From the NCBI GenBank assembly GCA_002007465.1, contig LNAC01000108.1, forward strand, positions 1,626,741 through 1,690,740: DNA of 64,000 nucleotides. The letters run 5' to 3'. Below, piece after piece: positions 54,301 through 64,000 of the stretch (its first letter is position 1; every line of letters begins with the position of its first letter). The DNA is from Ailurus styani. Lineage: Eukaryota; Chordata; Mammalia; Carnivora; Ailuridae. A program made the translations under genes and the position numbers. The notes beneath the pieces were generated by a model that was not told the DNA's origin, made no database searches, and saw only the letters and a program-made list of their open reading frames with translations.

Positions 54301-54933
54301 TCAAGACACGCAGTTGCTTACTCGACATCCATTCCCCTTTGCCCAAACAAGTGATTTTGTTCAGGTGGCCTTCTTCCCGGGTCCCTGCCTACCCTCGACC
54401 TCCGTGTTTCAGCGGGGGTAGAGCCCAGGCCCAGGGGTGAGTCATGATTGTAATGAGGCAAAAGTGATGGTCCCCAACCCCTTGTGAGTGACTGGTTTAG
54501 GTACAGGCATGGGACCCAACTGGGGCCAGCAGATGTAAAGAAAAGCCTCTTGGGCTTCTAGGAGAGGGATCTCAGTTTTGAAAACAACAAAAAACGAGGC
54601 CCTCCCAGTGTCCCCTAACTCCTCGTGTTCACACCCTGGGTGGTCCCTGTCCGTGTTGTACCAGGGCGGAGCTGAGTGACCGCCAGAACACAGCGGAAGT
54701 GATGGCATGTCACATGAGAAGTTAGGTCACAAAAGACACTTCAGCTTCTGTTTCGATTGCTCTCTCGCTCTTGGATCTTCTGTGGGGGAGGCAGCCCCTA
54801 CACAGCAAACAGCTTGAGGGGCCCTCATGCCGAGAGACTGAAGCCCCCTGCCAGCAACCCCGGGGGAATAAGCTTGGGAGCAGCTTTTGCAGCCTCCGTT
54901 CAGCCTTCAGATGACTTGAGCCCCGGGTAACAG

Positions 54934-54958
54934 CTTGACAATAACCTTGACAATAACC
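54934..54958. repeat. Short tandem duplication
   Basis: TTGACAATAACC occurs twice in immediate succession. Confidence 0.85.
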
Positions 54959-55364
54959 TCAGGAGAGCTCCTCTGCTGTAACCACCTCGCTAAGCCACTC
55001 CTGGGTTACCAGCCCTCAGAAACTTTGAGATAATAAATGCTGTTGTAGATGGCTAAGTTTCGTGATGATTCGTTAAGACAGCAGTAGTTAACTAAGACAC
55101 ATAACAAGGGGGAAAACTCTGCGTGTATGATACAAAGTTGAATGTGATGGCTGGAGTTGCTGCAACCAACCTGCTGACCAACCTGAGGACAAGGCCAACA
55201 TCAAGGGTGGCGGAGCAGGGAGATGGGGAGAACCTAGGTCCTTGAGAAGACCACTGAGTTAACCAACCCCAAATCCAGTCCTGCCACAAGACAACTTACC
55301 AGTTAAGCCAAAGGAACTGGATTTTCTGTTTGATGTAATCAAAAGCTTCTAACTCATGCAGGGA

Positions 55365-55690
55365 CACAGACAATAAACAGATATGTATGTGCATGTCCAT
55401 CTCAAAGAAGGAAATGAACTGGATGAAAGGATGAGTGATACCAGGGAAACCTACTCAGAGAAAGCATGTTCTAAAGGAGCAGCATGTAAATTTGACCTGA
55501 GGGTTGAGGAGGAGCCAGCCACGTGAGAAAGAATGGGAGACAAGGTGCAGGGGGAGGGGTCGGTGTGCAGAAAGCCCTTGTGGAGTAGGGGCCGGAGCAG
55601 GCTTGCTAGGGAGAGCTGGGTGGGGTGGGAGAGGTAAGCAGGGTCAAGTCTCAGGTGTTGGGATCAGGAGTCCCAAGGAGGGACCAATAG
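55365..55690 (-). repeat. LINE L2 relic, reverse
   Basis: GGGACACAGACAATAAACAG, GGAGCAGCATGTAAATTTGA and GGAGCCAGCCACGTGAGAAA, complement of the L2 3' half. Confidence 0.65.
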
Positions 55691-55729
55691 CTTCTTGGCC
55701 TTCTCCTTGGTGACAGTCCCTTTCCTTTT

Positions 55730-55913
55730 TAAAAAAGATTTTATTTAATTATTTGACAGAGATCACAAGTAGTCAGAGTGGCAGGCAGAGGGAGAGGGGG
55801 AAGCAGGTTTCCCGCTAACCAGAGAGCCTGAATTGGGGCTCGATCCCAGGACCCTGAGATCATGACCCGAGCCAAAGGCAGAGGCTTAACCCACTGAGCC
55901 ACCCAAGGGCCCC
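55730..55913 (-). repeat. CAN-SINE, young mustelid type, reverse
   Basis: AAAAAAGATTTTATTTAATT, GAGATCACAAGTAGTCAGAG and TTAACCCACTGAGCCACCCA, with a mutated head (AGGGCCCC). Confidence 0.93.
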
Positions 55914-56049
55914 AACAGCTCCTTTTCATACCACCCCCAGCCCCAGCCCTCAAGCTCAGGCCCCAGCTCATATTCACACTGAGGCAGAGGCACCAACATT
56001 TCCCTGGTGGCAGTACCCTCTGAATACTCTTGCAAGGGAATCCTTTACT

Positions 56050-56810
56050 CATTCCTTTATTCATTTAATATAGTGTGGAGCACCAAATAAGCACCAGAGC
56101 GATACAATGGTAAGCAAAAAACCAGACATGGAAGCTCCTGGTGGGGAATGTGGGTTTTAACTACATCACCACACAAACAAATACAAACACAGAAAATGCA
56201 GTAAGTGCTATGAAGACTGAATGTAGAGAGCAATAAAAGCATCTAACAGAGGAACCTAAGTTGGGGGTATCCCGGAATAAATGGTGTTTCATCTGAGATC
56301 TGGCTGATGAACAGTTATTGACTGGGCAAAGTCAGAAATGTGGAGAAAGGAGAGAGAAGCACTTTCCAGACAAGGGGAAAAGCATGTGCAAAGGCCCTGC
56401 AGGGAGAAGAGGATCTGGAGGATTGTCAGCCTATCTGAAGGAGTCTGTTTTTACTCACCACTAAATCCTCAGGCCTGGGACAATAGGCGCTCAATATTTA
56501 TTGAATTAAGGAAGGTCCGTTGAGGAGGTGGGGCTTGGCTTGAGGTGAGCCAGACCGTGCAAGTCCTTGTAAGGCTGTGTCAGGAGTTTGGATTTTATTC
56601 CAAGGGCCATGGGAGGCTGCTGAAGGCTGTGAAATGGGGTGGGAATGGTGACATGGTCACACTGGCATTTTTATTAGACCACTCTTGCTCTTGGCTGGGA
56701 AACTGGTAGAGGCTTGATTGTAAACTGGGAGACCAGTGAAGAAGTGATTACCGGGGTCCAGATAGGAGATGTTACAGGCTTAGCCTCTGGAAATAGAGAT
56801 GGAGAGAAAT
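56050..56810 (-). repeat. LINE L2 relic, reverse
   Basis: Starts at an L2 3' end (TTCATTTAATATAGTGTGGA) and continues through GTGCAAAGGCCCTGCAGGGA, GGAGTTTGGATTTTATTCCA and GGTGACATGGTCACACTGGC. Confidence 0.8.
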
Positions 56811-56819
56811 GGGCAACAT

Positions 56820-57910
56820 TCATTTGCTTATTTTTTCAAGAAATATTGAGCCCCTTGTATGTGCCAGGTACATGGGTGCTGGAGACGTCCAGTGAATAAA
56901 AACTGACACGGTCCTTACTCCCATGGAACTTACAGTCTGGTAGAAAGAAACAGACATTATTTAAATAATACCACAAATAGATCAACAATTACAGCTATGA
57001 CAAATATGTGAAGGAGAAGTATGTAGTGGTAGGAGTCAGTCATAAGAGATCTGACCTGGTCAGGGAGGTCATGGAGGGTGTGCCTGAGAAAGCAATGCTG
57101 GAGCCTCGGTCCGAAGGAGTAGCAGTTAGCAAGGCAGAAGGGGGCATTCCAGGCAGAGGATGAAACAGCATGTGCAAAGGCCCTGTGATGAGCACGGCCC
57201 ATGTAGTTGGAACAAAGAGAGTGATAGGGCGGGTAGTGCCAGAGATGTAGGAAGGACCAGGCCATGCAGGCCGCTGTGGGCCATGCTAAGAGTTTAGTCT
57301 TTATTGCAAGAGCACTAGGAAGCATGAGAAAGATTTCAGCAGGTGGGCAACATGATCACATTGACGATTTTTAAAAATATTACATATATTTTAAAGATTT
57401 TATTTATTTATTTGACAGAGAGAGACACAGTGAGAGAGGGAACACGAGCAGGGGGAGTGGAGAGGGAGAAGCAGGCTCCCCGCTGAGCAGGGAGCCCTAT
57501 GCGGGGCTTGATCCCAGGACCCTGGAATTAGCATGGCAGATGCTTCACGACTGAGCCACCCAAGGCGCCCCCAGGTTGACGATTTGGAAAGATTATCAGG
57601 GCTACCACCTGGAGAAAGGATTGAGAAGGGAGGGGAAGAGACACAGTGGGGAGTCGAGGCAAGAACACCAACTCTAATGAGAGAGAGGATGGGCAACTGG
57701 CCAGTGAGTAGTGGAAACCGGGACACGAGGGGTGAAAAAATGGATTGGCCGTGGGGCATGAAAAAGAAAGGTGTCAAGTATGATTCTAAGCTTTCTAGGC
57801 TAAATAACCGGATGGATACTGGTCTCTTCGTTGAGAGAGGGAACTTGGGATGAGAGCCAGGTTTCGGGGGACAGATCGTGAGTTTGACCTGGAAGTGGGT
57901 GGATGAGTTT
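56820..57910 (-). repeat. LINE L2 relic split by a CAN-SINE, reverse
   Basis: The 3' end (AAGAAATATTGAGCCCCTTG, GAACTTACAGTCTGGTAG) is followed by GCATGTGCAAAGGCCCTGTG and GGCCATGCTAAGAGTTTAGT up to 57370. After the SINE, the RT-coding remnant continues (GAGAGAGGATGGGCAACTGG, AGGTGTCAAGTATGATTCT) to about 57910. Confidence 0.8.
57371..57574 (-). repeat. CAN-SINE inside L2, reverse
   Basis: TTTTAAAGATTTTATTTATTT, GAACACGAGCAGGGGGAGTG and a CACCCAAGGCGCCCCC head. Flanked by TTGACGATTT at 57361 and 57576. Confidence 0.92.
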
Positions 57911-58900
57911 CTTGTACAGGTCCACCGCTCCGGGAGATGGGTCTGATCGCACAGGCTTGGTGGGAGGAGCCAGGAGGGCGGCAGGGAAGAGTGTGGGGGG
58001 AGTTGCAGCCGGGAGCAGTGTTCAGGAGCCTGGGGTCTGGTCCTCTGACATCTCAGTGCTCTTCCGGGAAGTCCTGGGCCAGGGTGGGCTTGGGAAGAAC
58101 CGGCCCAGGCTGCAGGGAGGCTGGCCTCCTGGTGTTTCCCGTCTGAGACTTAGGAATGTCCGGTCTGCTCCAGGCCCTGGGCGAGCCTGAGAATGGAGGG
58201 GGGAGGCGGGGAACCCTTTCTCCAACAGGGCCAGACAAGGCAGGGCCTGAACGAGGCAACGAGGGTCCTTTCCTCCGCGTCCCTTCGTGCCAGCCGCCAA
58301 CGCTCCCGAACCCCGGCTCTTTTACAGAACTGCCCCCAACACACACCCTGTCTTTACCGGGTCTCCCCAGCTCCACGGCTTCGGTCCGCGTGGGCCTCCT
58401 TCAAAGGAGCGGTCCCTTCACCCCCAGGCCGGGCCCTGGCCTCCCCGGGAACGGACGTCGGGCGCCCCCTCCCGGTTAAACGAGCACATGGGCAAGCTAG
58501 TGAGGTGGGAGCTGCCCGGACTGGACGCAGGGCTGGGAGAGCGGGGTGGGGGCGGGGGGGTGGCGGGTCCTGCCAGAGAGGTCAGGAAGTGTGTCCAGGC
58601 CTGGCCAGTGAGTCCGTCTGTACCCCTGAGCAATCCTCCTGAGCTCTGTGAGCTCCAATTTCTCACCTGCTCATTAGGGCTAGTGATCCGGGTGCGACGT
58701 TCCTGCAGGTGACATGTAGAACAAGAGTTTTGTTAGCTGCAAGGCCTCCTCTCCACCTTGAGGGCCCTTGACACCCTGGAGCAGCTTCACACCGCCTCCT
58801 GGGTACTCCCAGCCCCTTCCCGAAAGTACTTAACTTCCAGACAGCTGTGTTAGACATACCTGATGCTCCCAGAACACTGAGCACTCACGCATTCGTGGGT
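57903..58900. other. GC-rich unique intergenic stretch
   Basis: About 1 kb of moderately CpG-bearing, repeat-free DNA. Overlapping open frames of 60-149 codons exist on both strands but none has a recognisable domain or splice structure, so none is called. Confidence 0.5.
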
Positions 58901-59273
58901 TCCAGTCCTTACCTCCACGGTGTTCAGCCTAGAATTGGCAACATGTAATACAAAGTAAGAGGTCAGTGACAGAACCAGGCACAGGGTCCTATGGGAATAA
59001 AAAGGAGAAGTACTTGATCCAGACTCAAAAAGGGAGAGAATGTCGGGGGAAGCTTCTTGGGAAGGTCCTTTAAATTAAGGGTTGAGAAATTAAATGACTC
59101 CAAAGGGCAGCTCCTGGCATTGTGCTCTAGTCTAGTTACCGGGAGGGAATGGACCCCGGTGTTGCTGGGAGTGGCCTACCAAGTGTGGGATGATGGTAGG
59201 GGGGTCTGCCCTACTCAGAGGTGGGCAATAAAGATGCATTGCCTGTAGAGAATTTTGGCATCATAGTAAAAAT

Positions 59274-59410
59274 AGGGGTGTTGGGTGGCTTAATCGGTTA
59301 AGTATCTGACTCTTGGTTTCATCTCAGGTTATGATCTCATAACCTGATGAGATCAAGCCCCCGTGTCGGGCTCTGGTCTGGACATGGGACCTGTTTAAGA
59401 ATCTCTCGGG
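59274..59410 (+). repeat. Old CAN-SINE, forward
   Basis: GGTGTTGGGTGGCTTAATCG head, AAGTATCTGACTCTTGGTTT and GATCAAGCCCCCGTGTCGGG core, lacking a clean A tail. Confidence 0.75.
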
Positions 59411-59566
59411 GCGGTGGGAGGAAAGCCTAAAAATTGGTCAGGTTTTTATTATTACCATCCATCGGCAATTTTGAACAATATCAGTTTAAAAACACTTCTT
59501 CCACCCCAAAAAAGTGCTTCTCCCCCCCAAAATATTTTACTGGCCTAAGTTCTAAATAGTTGCTAC

Positions 59567-59671
59567 AGGGTGCCTGACTGGCTCAGTAGGTAGAGCGTGC
59601 GACTCTTGATCTTGGGGTTGTGAGTTTGAGCCCCATGTTGGGTATGGAGATTACTCAAAAAAAATCTTTGG
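59567..59671 (+). repeat. Old tRNA-like CAN-SINE, forward
   Basis: A short copy with well-kept Pol III boxes: TGGCTCAGTAGGTAGAGCG (A box) and GGTTGTGAGTTTGAGCCCC (B box). Flanked by ATAGTTGCTA at about 59556 and 59672. It resembles a tRNA-Lys head but is not a tRNA gene. Confidence 0.85.
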
Positions 59672-59915
59672 ATAGTTGCTATAGATACTGTTGAGTTTTA
59701 GTAACATATAAATGAGCGTCAAATTAGCACAATTTATTACTTACCTTTGAATAAACCTTGTGTTCCACATGGAAGTTAATTAGGAGAAATCTCACTTAAA
59801 TAGTCACCTCTTGACACACAGACTCAGATATGCACATTCACTTTGAAATCGCTCAAGCTTGCTTTGCGCTTGATTGGTGTTTCCAACTCTGTGACACTAC
59901 ATATTTCTGCGTTTA

Positions 59916-60141
59916 TTTATTTTTTTAAAGATTTTATTCATTCATTCATTCATTCATTCATTCATTCTACAGAGAGAGACACTGAGAGAGAGAGAGCACA
60001 AGCAGGGGGAGTAGCAGAGGGAGAGGGAGAAGCAGGCTCCCCATTGAGCAGGTAGCCTGATGTGGGACTTGATCCCAGGACCCTGGGGTCATGACCTGAG
60101 CCAAAGGCAAACGCTTAACAACTGAGCCACCCAGATGCCCC
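59916..60141 (-). repeat. CAN-SINE with expanded ATTC microsatellite, reverse
   Basis: The usual ATTT tail has become (ATTC)n, about seven to eight units at 59936-59967. The head reads CACCCAGATGCCCC. Flanked by TATTTCTGCGTTTA (59902) and TATTTCTGAGTTTA (60142). Confidence 0.93.
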
Positions 60142-60283
60142 TATTTCTGAGTTTAAACAGTTTCAGAATGAATGATGATAGTCATTGTAAGGGCAAAGAA
60201 ACAGAACTTAAGTTACTTTAATTCTATCATTCTATGTGATCACTTGTGCTAATAATTTATATATTAAAATAAAAAAAAATTGG

Positions 60284-60471
60284 GGTGCCTGGGTGGCTCA
60301 GTGGGTTAAAGCCTCCGCCTTCAGCTCAGGTCATAATCTCAGGGTCCTGGGATTGAGGCCCGCATAGGGCTCTCTGCTCAGCAGGGAGCCTGATTCCTCC
60401 TCTCTCTCTGCCTGCCTCTCTGCCTACTTGTGATCTCTCTCTCTGTCAAATAAATAAATCTTTAAAAAAAA
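60284..60471 (+). repeat. CAN-SINE, young mustelid type, forward
   Basis: GGGTGCCTGGGTGGCTCAGT, GTGGGTTAAAGCCTCCGCC, GCCTACTTGTGATCTCTCTC and AAATAAATAAATCTTT with poly(A). Confidence 0.95.
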
Positions 60472-60472
60472 A

Positions 60473-60572
60473 TTTTTTTTTAAAGTAGGTTCCACACCCA
60501 ACATGTGGCTTGAACTCAAAACCTTGAGACTTAAAGTTGTGTGCTCTACTGATTGAACCAGCCAGGCACCAT
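60473..60572 (-). repeat. Old CAN-SINE fragment, reverse
   Basis: TTTTTAAAGTAGGTTCCACA, CCCAACATGTGGCTTGAAC and AACCAGCCAGGCACC. It abuts the tail of the previous forward copy, giving a tail-to-tail pair. Confidence 0.85.
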
Positions 60573-60690
60573 ATATTTTTATAGATACAGATATAGATAT
60601 GTAAATATATTTATATAATATGTAAACATATATATAATATATAAATATATAATATAAATATAGAAATTATAGAAATATATATTTATTTAA
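60573..60690. repeat. AT-rich (TA)n low-complexity DNA
   Basis: Almost pure A/T with ATATATAATATATAAATATA words between two SINE fragments. Confidence 0.9.
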
Positions 60691-60799
60691 AATTTTTATT
60701 AAATAATCTCTATATCCAATGTGGGGCTTGAATTTACCACCCCGAGATCAAGAGCTGCATGCTCCACTGACTGAACCAGTGAACCAGCCAGGTGCCTCT
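60691..60799 (-). repeat. Old CAN-SINE fragment, reverse
   Basis: AATAATCTCTATATCCAATG, TGGGGCTTGAATTTACCACC and a duplicated GAACCAGT/GAACCAGC before CAGGTGCC. Confidence 0.85.
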
Positions 60800-60907
60800 C
60801 AACTTGTACATATATTATTCAAACTCAACATTAAATAGGCTTTTGTATTTAAAATTTTAACAATGGAAACTGTAAGGTATAATATTTTTGTTTGGAAAGT
60901 GCAAATT

Positions 60908-61094
60908 GAGGGGCACCTGGGTGGCTCAGTCGGTTAAACGTCTGCCTTCCGCTCAGGTCATGATCTCCCCTGGGATCCAGCCCCACATGGCGCTTCCTGC
61001 TCAGGGGGAGTCTGCTTCTTCCTCTCCCTCTGCCCCTCCCCCCATCATGCTTTTGCTCACTTTCTTTCAAATGAATAAAATCTTAAAAAAAAAA
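60908..61094 (+). repeat. CAN-SINE, forward
   Basis: AGGGGCACCTGGGTGGCTCA head, CAGTCGGTTAAACGTCTGC and a TCAAATGAATAAAATCTT tail. Flanked by GAAAGTGCAAATT (60895) and GAAAGTACAAATT (61095). Confidence 0.95.
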
Positions 61095-61183
61095 GAAAGT
61101 ACAAATTTTATTCAAACATAAAATGTTTTGCCAGATTCAAGTAATATTTTAAAAGTTAGTTACCCTCTTTATTAATTTTTTCA

Positions 61184-61367
61184 ATCTTAGAAAGATTTTA
61201 TTTATTTATTTGAGAGAGAGTAGGAGCTTGTTGTGGGGGGCAGAGAGAGAGGAAGAAGCAGACTCCCCCTGAGCAGGGAGCCCCACGTGGGGCTGGATTG
61301 CAGGACCTGGAGATCATGAACTGAGCGGAAGGCAGATGCTTTACCGACTGAGCCACCCAGGCGCCCT
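61184..61367 (-). repeat. CAN-SINE, reverse
   Basis: AGAAAGATTTTATTTATTTA start and a CACCCAGGCGCCC head. Flanked by AATTTTTTCA at 61174 and 61370. Confidence 0.92.
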
Positions 61368-61559
61368 TCAATTTTTTCATTGTGGTAAGGTGTACATAAC
61401 AGAATGGGCCACTTTTGTAAGTGTAGAGTTCTGTGGCATTCAATACGTTTACACTGCTGTGCAACCACTACTACCGTGATCTCTAGAATTGTTCATCTTC
61501 CCAAACAGAAATTTTGATCTCACCCACTTCTGGGGCTCAAGCTACTGTCTAGGTGAGAG

Positions 61560-61810
61560 GCTATATAGTGTGGTGAAGAGCCTGGATCCTGGCTGGACTG
61601 CTGGGGTTCACCCCTGCTCTCAGTCACTTAGTAGTTGTGTAACCTTGGTTATGGTAACTAACTCCTCTCCCCTGGTCTGTAAAATGGCAAGAGCGAAGAC
61701 ACATAGCTCACAGGGGTGTTGCAAGGATTCAATAAGTTACTGTATGTAGAGAACTTAGAAAAATGTCTGACATTTGGTCAGTGCTCAGTAAAGTCTCAAG
61801 AAAGATGGAG
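61560..61810 (+). repeat. MIR SINE
   Basis: GTGTGGTGAAGAGCCTGGAT, TAGTTGTGTAACCTTGGTTA, TGGTCTGTAAAATGGCAAGA and TGCAAGGATTCAATAAGTTA in forward order. Confidence 0.8.
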
Positions 61811-61927
61811 TTTTTATTGCCATCTTTATGCCGATGGCTCCCAAATGCAACCCTCCAGTCCAGACCTCTTTCCCTAGGTTGACAGCCCACGTATCTGTCT
61901 GCTGGATGCCCTGGCTTGGGTGTTTTG

Positions 61928-62126
61928 TTTTGTTTTGTTTTAAAGATTTTATTTATTTATTTGACAGAGAGAGATCACAAGTAGGCCGAGAGGCAGGCAG
62001 AGAGATAGGAGGAAACAGGCTCCCTGCCAGGCAGGGAGCCTGATGGGGGCCTCAATCCCAGGACCCTGAGATCATGACCTGAGCCGAAGGCAGAGGCTTT
62101 AACCCACTGAGCCACCCAGGTGCCCT
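61928..62126 (-). repeat. CAN-SINE, young mustelid type, reverse
   Basis: TTTGTTTTAAAGATTTTATT, GATCACAAGTAGGCCGAGAG and a CACCCAGGTGCCC head. Flanked by exact TGGCTTGGGTGTTTTG at 61912 and 62127. Confidence 0.96.
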
Positions 62127-62183
62127 TGGCTTGGGTGTTTTGCAAGTACCACCAACTCAACGAGTCCAAAAGTAGACTCAGTG

Positions 62184-62312
62184 GGGTGCCTGGGTGGCTC
62201 AGTGGATTAAACATCTGACTGTTGATTTCAGCTCAGGTCTGGATTTCAGGGTCATGAGTTCAAGCCCTGTGTTGGGCTCCGTGCTGGGCGTGGAATCTAC
62301 TAAAAAAAAAAA
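62184..62312 (+). repeat. Old CAN-SINE, forward
   Basis: GGGTGCCTGGGTGGCTCAGT, GGATTAAACATCTGACTGTT and GGGTCATGAGTTCAAGCCC with a poly(A) end. Confidence 0.88.
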
Positions 62313-62348
62313 GGGAAGTCAGAAACCATCCTAGAAAACATCGTCAAG

Positions 62349-62566
62349 GGCGCCTGGGTGGCTTAGTGGGTTAAAGCCTCTGCTTTCAGCTCAGGTCATG
62401 ATCTCAGCGTCCTGGGATCGAGGCCCGCGTCCGGCTCTCTGCTCAGCAGGGAGCCTGCTTCCTCCTCTCCCTTCCTCTCTGCCTGCCTCTCTGCCTACTT
62501 GTAATCTCTCTCTCTGTGTCAAATAAATAAATAAAATCTTTAAAAAAAAAAAGAAAAAAAAAAAAA
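62349..62566 (+). repeat. CAN-SINE, young mustelid type, forward
   Basis: GGCGCCTGGGTGGCTTAGTG, GGTTAAAGCCTCTGCTTTCA, TGCCTACTTGTAATCTCTC and a long A-rich tail. Flanked by exact GAAAACATCGTCAAG at 62334 and 62567. Confidence 0.97.
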
Positions 62567-62759
62567 AGAAAACATCGTCAAGATCTGGTAGTCTGTGAAG
62601 CCAGAAGTTACCGATGAAGTCACTCCTCACACTGCCTAACCTCTGAAGTATCTCTGACTCTGTCCCCAGTGCCCTCACACTAGCCCAGGCCATCCGGGAA
62701 AGGACAGCAAGGCTTCTCCTCCAGTCTAGTCTCTGCCCAGCAGCCACAAATCCACCCAC

Positions 62760-63215
62760 ACACTTCCCTGCTTAAATCCCTCCCAGGCCTCATTGCCCTC
62801 AGGATAAAATGTGACTTCCTGGGGTTGCCCTGTGGCCCTCACATTCTTCCCTCTCTTCTCTGTGTTCCCATTACCTTGCATTTGTGATTCTTCTGGGTGT
62901 TTCAGAGCCTTTTCTCAAACCATTTCTTTGACCCAGGACACTCTTCCCTGCCCACCCCTAGCACCCCCCCCCCCATCAAGGTTGGCTGACAGCTGTTCAG
63001 CTCTTAAATACTGCTTTTTCCAGATGGCCTCCTTTGACCCCAGAGCTCTGCACCTACCCTAGCACAACAGATGCTTTATTATAACTATTTGTCTATTAGA
63101 TGCTCTTCTGCCAGAACTTGAGTCACAGGAATATTTCAGTTCTCTCCTTCCTAGTCCCCACTGTCTGGCACACAGTTGATGCTGTCTGTGTGCAATAAAT
63201 GTCCGACGGAGAGAA
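62760..63215 (+). repeat. LINE L2 3' end
   Basis: Forward L2: CTTAAATCCCTCCCAGGCCT, TGACTTCCTGGGGTTGCCCT, CTCTTCTGCCAGAACTTGAG, CCACTGTCTGGCACACAGTT and TGTGCAATAAATGTCCGAC. Confidence 0.8.
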
Positions 63216-63671
63216 ACCTGAGCAAGAGCATGAAAGCCAGAACAGTTGGGGGAGTGAGAAACGGAGACTAAGAGGCAGGTCGTGTTTCTCTGGTGCAGTG
63301 TGAGACAGGCAGGAAAGTTGCCAAGTGTCCCGGAAGCTGGACAAGAATCAAGCACTGAATGCCTTGTATCCTGATTGGCTGGGAAGTTTGTTCTTTCTCC
63401 TACGGCATGGAAAAGCACAGAAGGGTTTTAAGTCGGAGGGTAGCACGACTGGAGGTAAAACACCAGCCGCCCACAGGATGGAGGCAGGTGGACAAGAATG
63501 GAGGCAGGAAGACCGTCATGAGGCTGTGGCAGCAAGATGTCTCTGGAAGGAAACTGAGGAAGGGAACCAGATGGCCAAGGGACAGGGTAGAAAAGATATT
63601 TCATTGCATGTTCTTTGTACTTACAAAAAATCTGAAGCATGGGACTGCACTACTTGGTCAAAATATCATTT

Positions 63672-63888
63672 TATTTTATTTTTTTAATTAAAAGATTTTA
63701 TATATTCATTTAAGACAGAGAGAGACAGAGAAAGAGAGAGACAGCATGAGCAAGAAGAGAGGCAGAGGAGAGGGAGAAGCAGACTCCCCGATGAGCAGGG
63801 AGTCCAATGCAGGGCTCAGTCCCAGGACCCTGGGATCATGACCTGAGCCTAAGGCAGACGCTTAACCATCTGAGCCACCCAAGTTTCC
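63672..63888 (-). repeat. CAN-SINE, reverse
   Basis: TTAAAAGATTTTATATATTCA start, GATGAGCAGGGAGTCCAATG and a diverged head GCCACCCAAGTTTCCC. The flanks repeat TTATTTTATTTTTTT. Confidence 0.9.
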
Positions 63889-63898
63889 CTTATTTTAT

Positions 63899-64000
63899 TT
63901 TTTTTAAAGATTTTATTTATTTATTTGAAAAGGAAAGAGAGAGAGCGCGTATACATGAGCAGGGGAAGGGAGAAGCAGATTCCTCGCTGAGCAGGAAGCC
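63899..64000 (-). repeat. CAN-SINE, reverse, cut by window end
   Basis: TTTTTTTTAAAGATTTTATT start through GCTGAGCAGGAAGCC; the tRNA-derived head lies beyond the window. Confidence 0.92.

Larger units (their letters stand above)
54046..64000. other. Intergenic region downstream of MAP7D1
   Basis: No exon supported on either strand. It is mostly L2 relics (54.2-57.9 kb) and then a dense patchwork of CAN-SINEs (59.2-64 kb). By remembered human order the next gene would be THRAP3 outside the window. Confidence 0.75.

Noticed and set aside
57903..58720. Candidate small gene in GC-rich unique DNA downstream of MAP7D1
   Set aside because: Several competing frames on both strands, no domain, no convincing splice pair and no poly(A) signal in a suitable place. 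RNA evidence would be needed.
59567..59671. Possible tRNA gene
   Set aside because: A and B boxes are well preserved, but it has SINE-type flanking duplications and an A-rich tail and lacks a clean cloverleaf acceptor stem, so it is a tRNA-derived SINE.

Overview
This window is mammalian nuclear DNA from a carnivore, most likely a mustelid or close musteloid. The evidence is about 35 CAN-SINEs (tRNA-Lys-derived, with the CCTGGGTGGCTCAGT head and the AAATAAATAAAATCTT tail). About ten of these are of the 'GTGGGTTAAAGCC...GCCTACTTGTGATCTCTC' type, which I associate from memory with mustelids. The rest are older arctoid types. No dog-type SINEC_Cf was seen. The species call is inference.

Two protein-coding genes are unambiguous. 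TRAPPC3 lies on the minus strand (coding 27054 to 16062, five exons, 180 aa). Every splice junction can be read, and the CpG-rich promoter is near 27.0-27.3 kb. MAP7D1 lies on the plus strand (coding 32751 to 53461, 17 exons with a 12.1-kb first intron). Its CpG-island promoter is at 32.1-33.1 kb and its poly(A) signal is at 54021. The two genes are divergent, with starts 5.7 kb apart, in the arrangement I remember from human 1p34-p36. By that synteny the interrupted CpG island at 5.45-6.3 kb is probably the promoter of COL8A2 (minus strand), and the first 5.4 kb its first intron; no COL8A2 coding sequence is visible. The last 10 kb is gene-free, before the expected THRAP3.

Layout: 1-5.4 kb, ancient repeats, TG/CA-rich DNA and one young SINE. 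5.45-6.3 kb, CpG island with a 392-base gap. 6.3-15.4 kb, intergenic MIR/L2/SINE. 15.4-27.3 kb, TRAPPC3, whose 8.5-kb intron 1 is packed with SINEs (five within 1.05 kb). 27.3-32.1 kb, intergenic with one MER5A-like element. 32.1-54.05 kb, MAP7D1. 54.05-64 kb, intergenic L2 relics and dense SINEs.

The two genes are not functionally linked in an operon sense. TRAPPC3 (Bet3) is the core TRAPP subunit for vesicle tethering at the ER-Golgi. MAP7D1 is a MAP7-family microtubule protein that recruits kinesin-1. I found no undescribed system. The points most worth checking are three stop-free, multiple-of-three mini-introns in MAP7D1, two NAGNAG acceptors, an arginine-rich uORF, a ZNF143-like motif cluster at the TRAPPC3 promoter, an exact RFX X-box in MAP7D1 intron 6, a phased TAAT plus octamer array in intron 1, and assembly gaps that break MAP7D1 exon 8.
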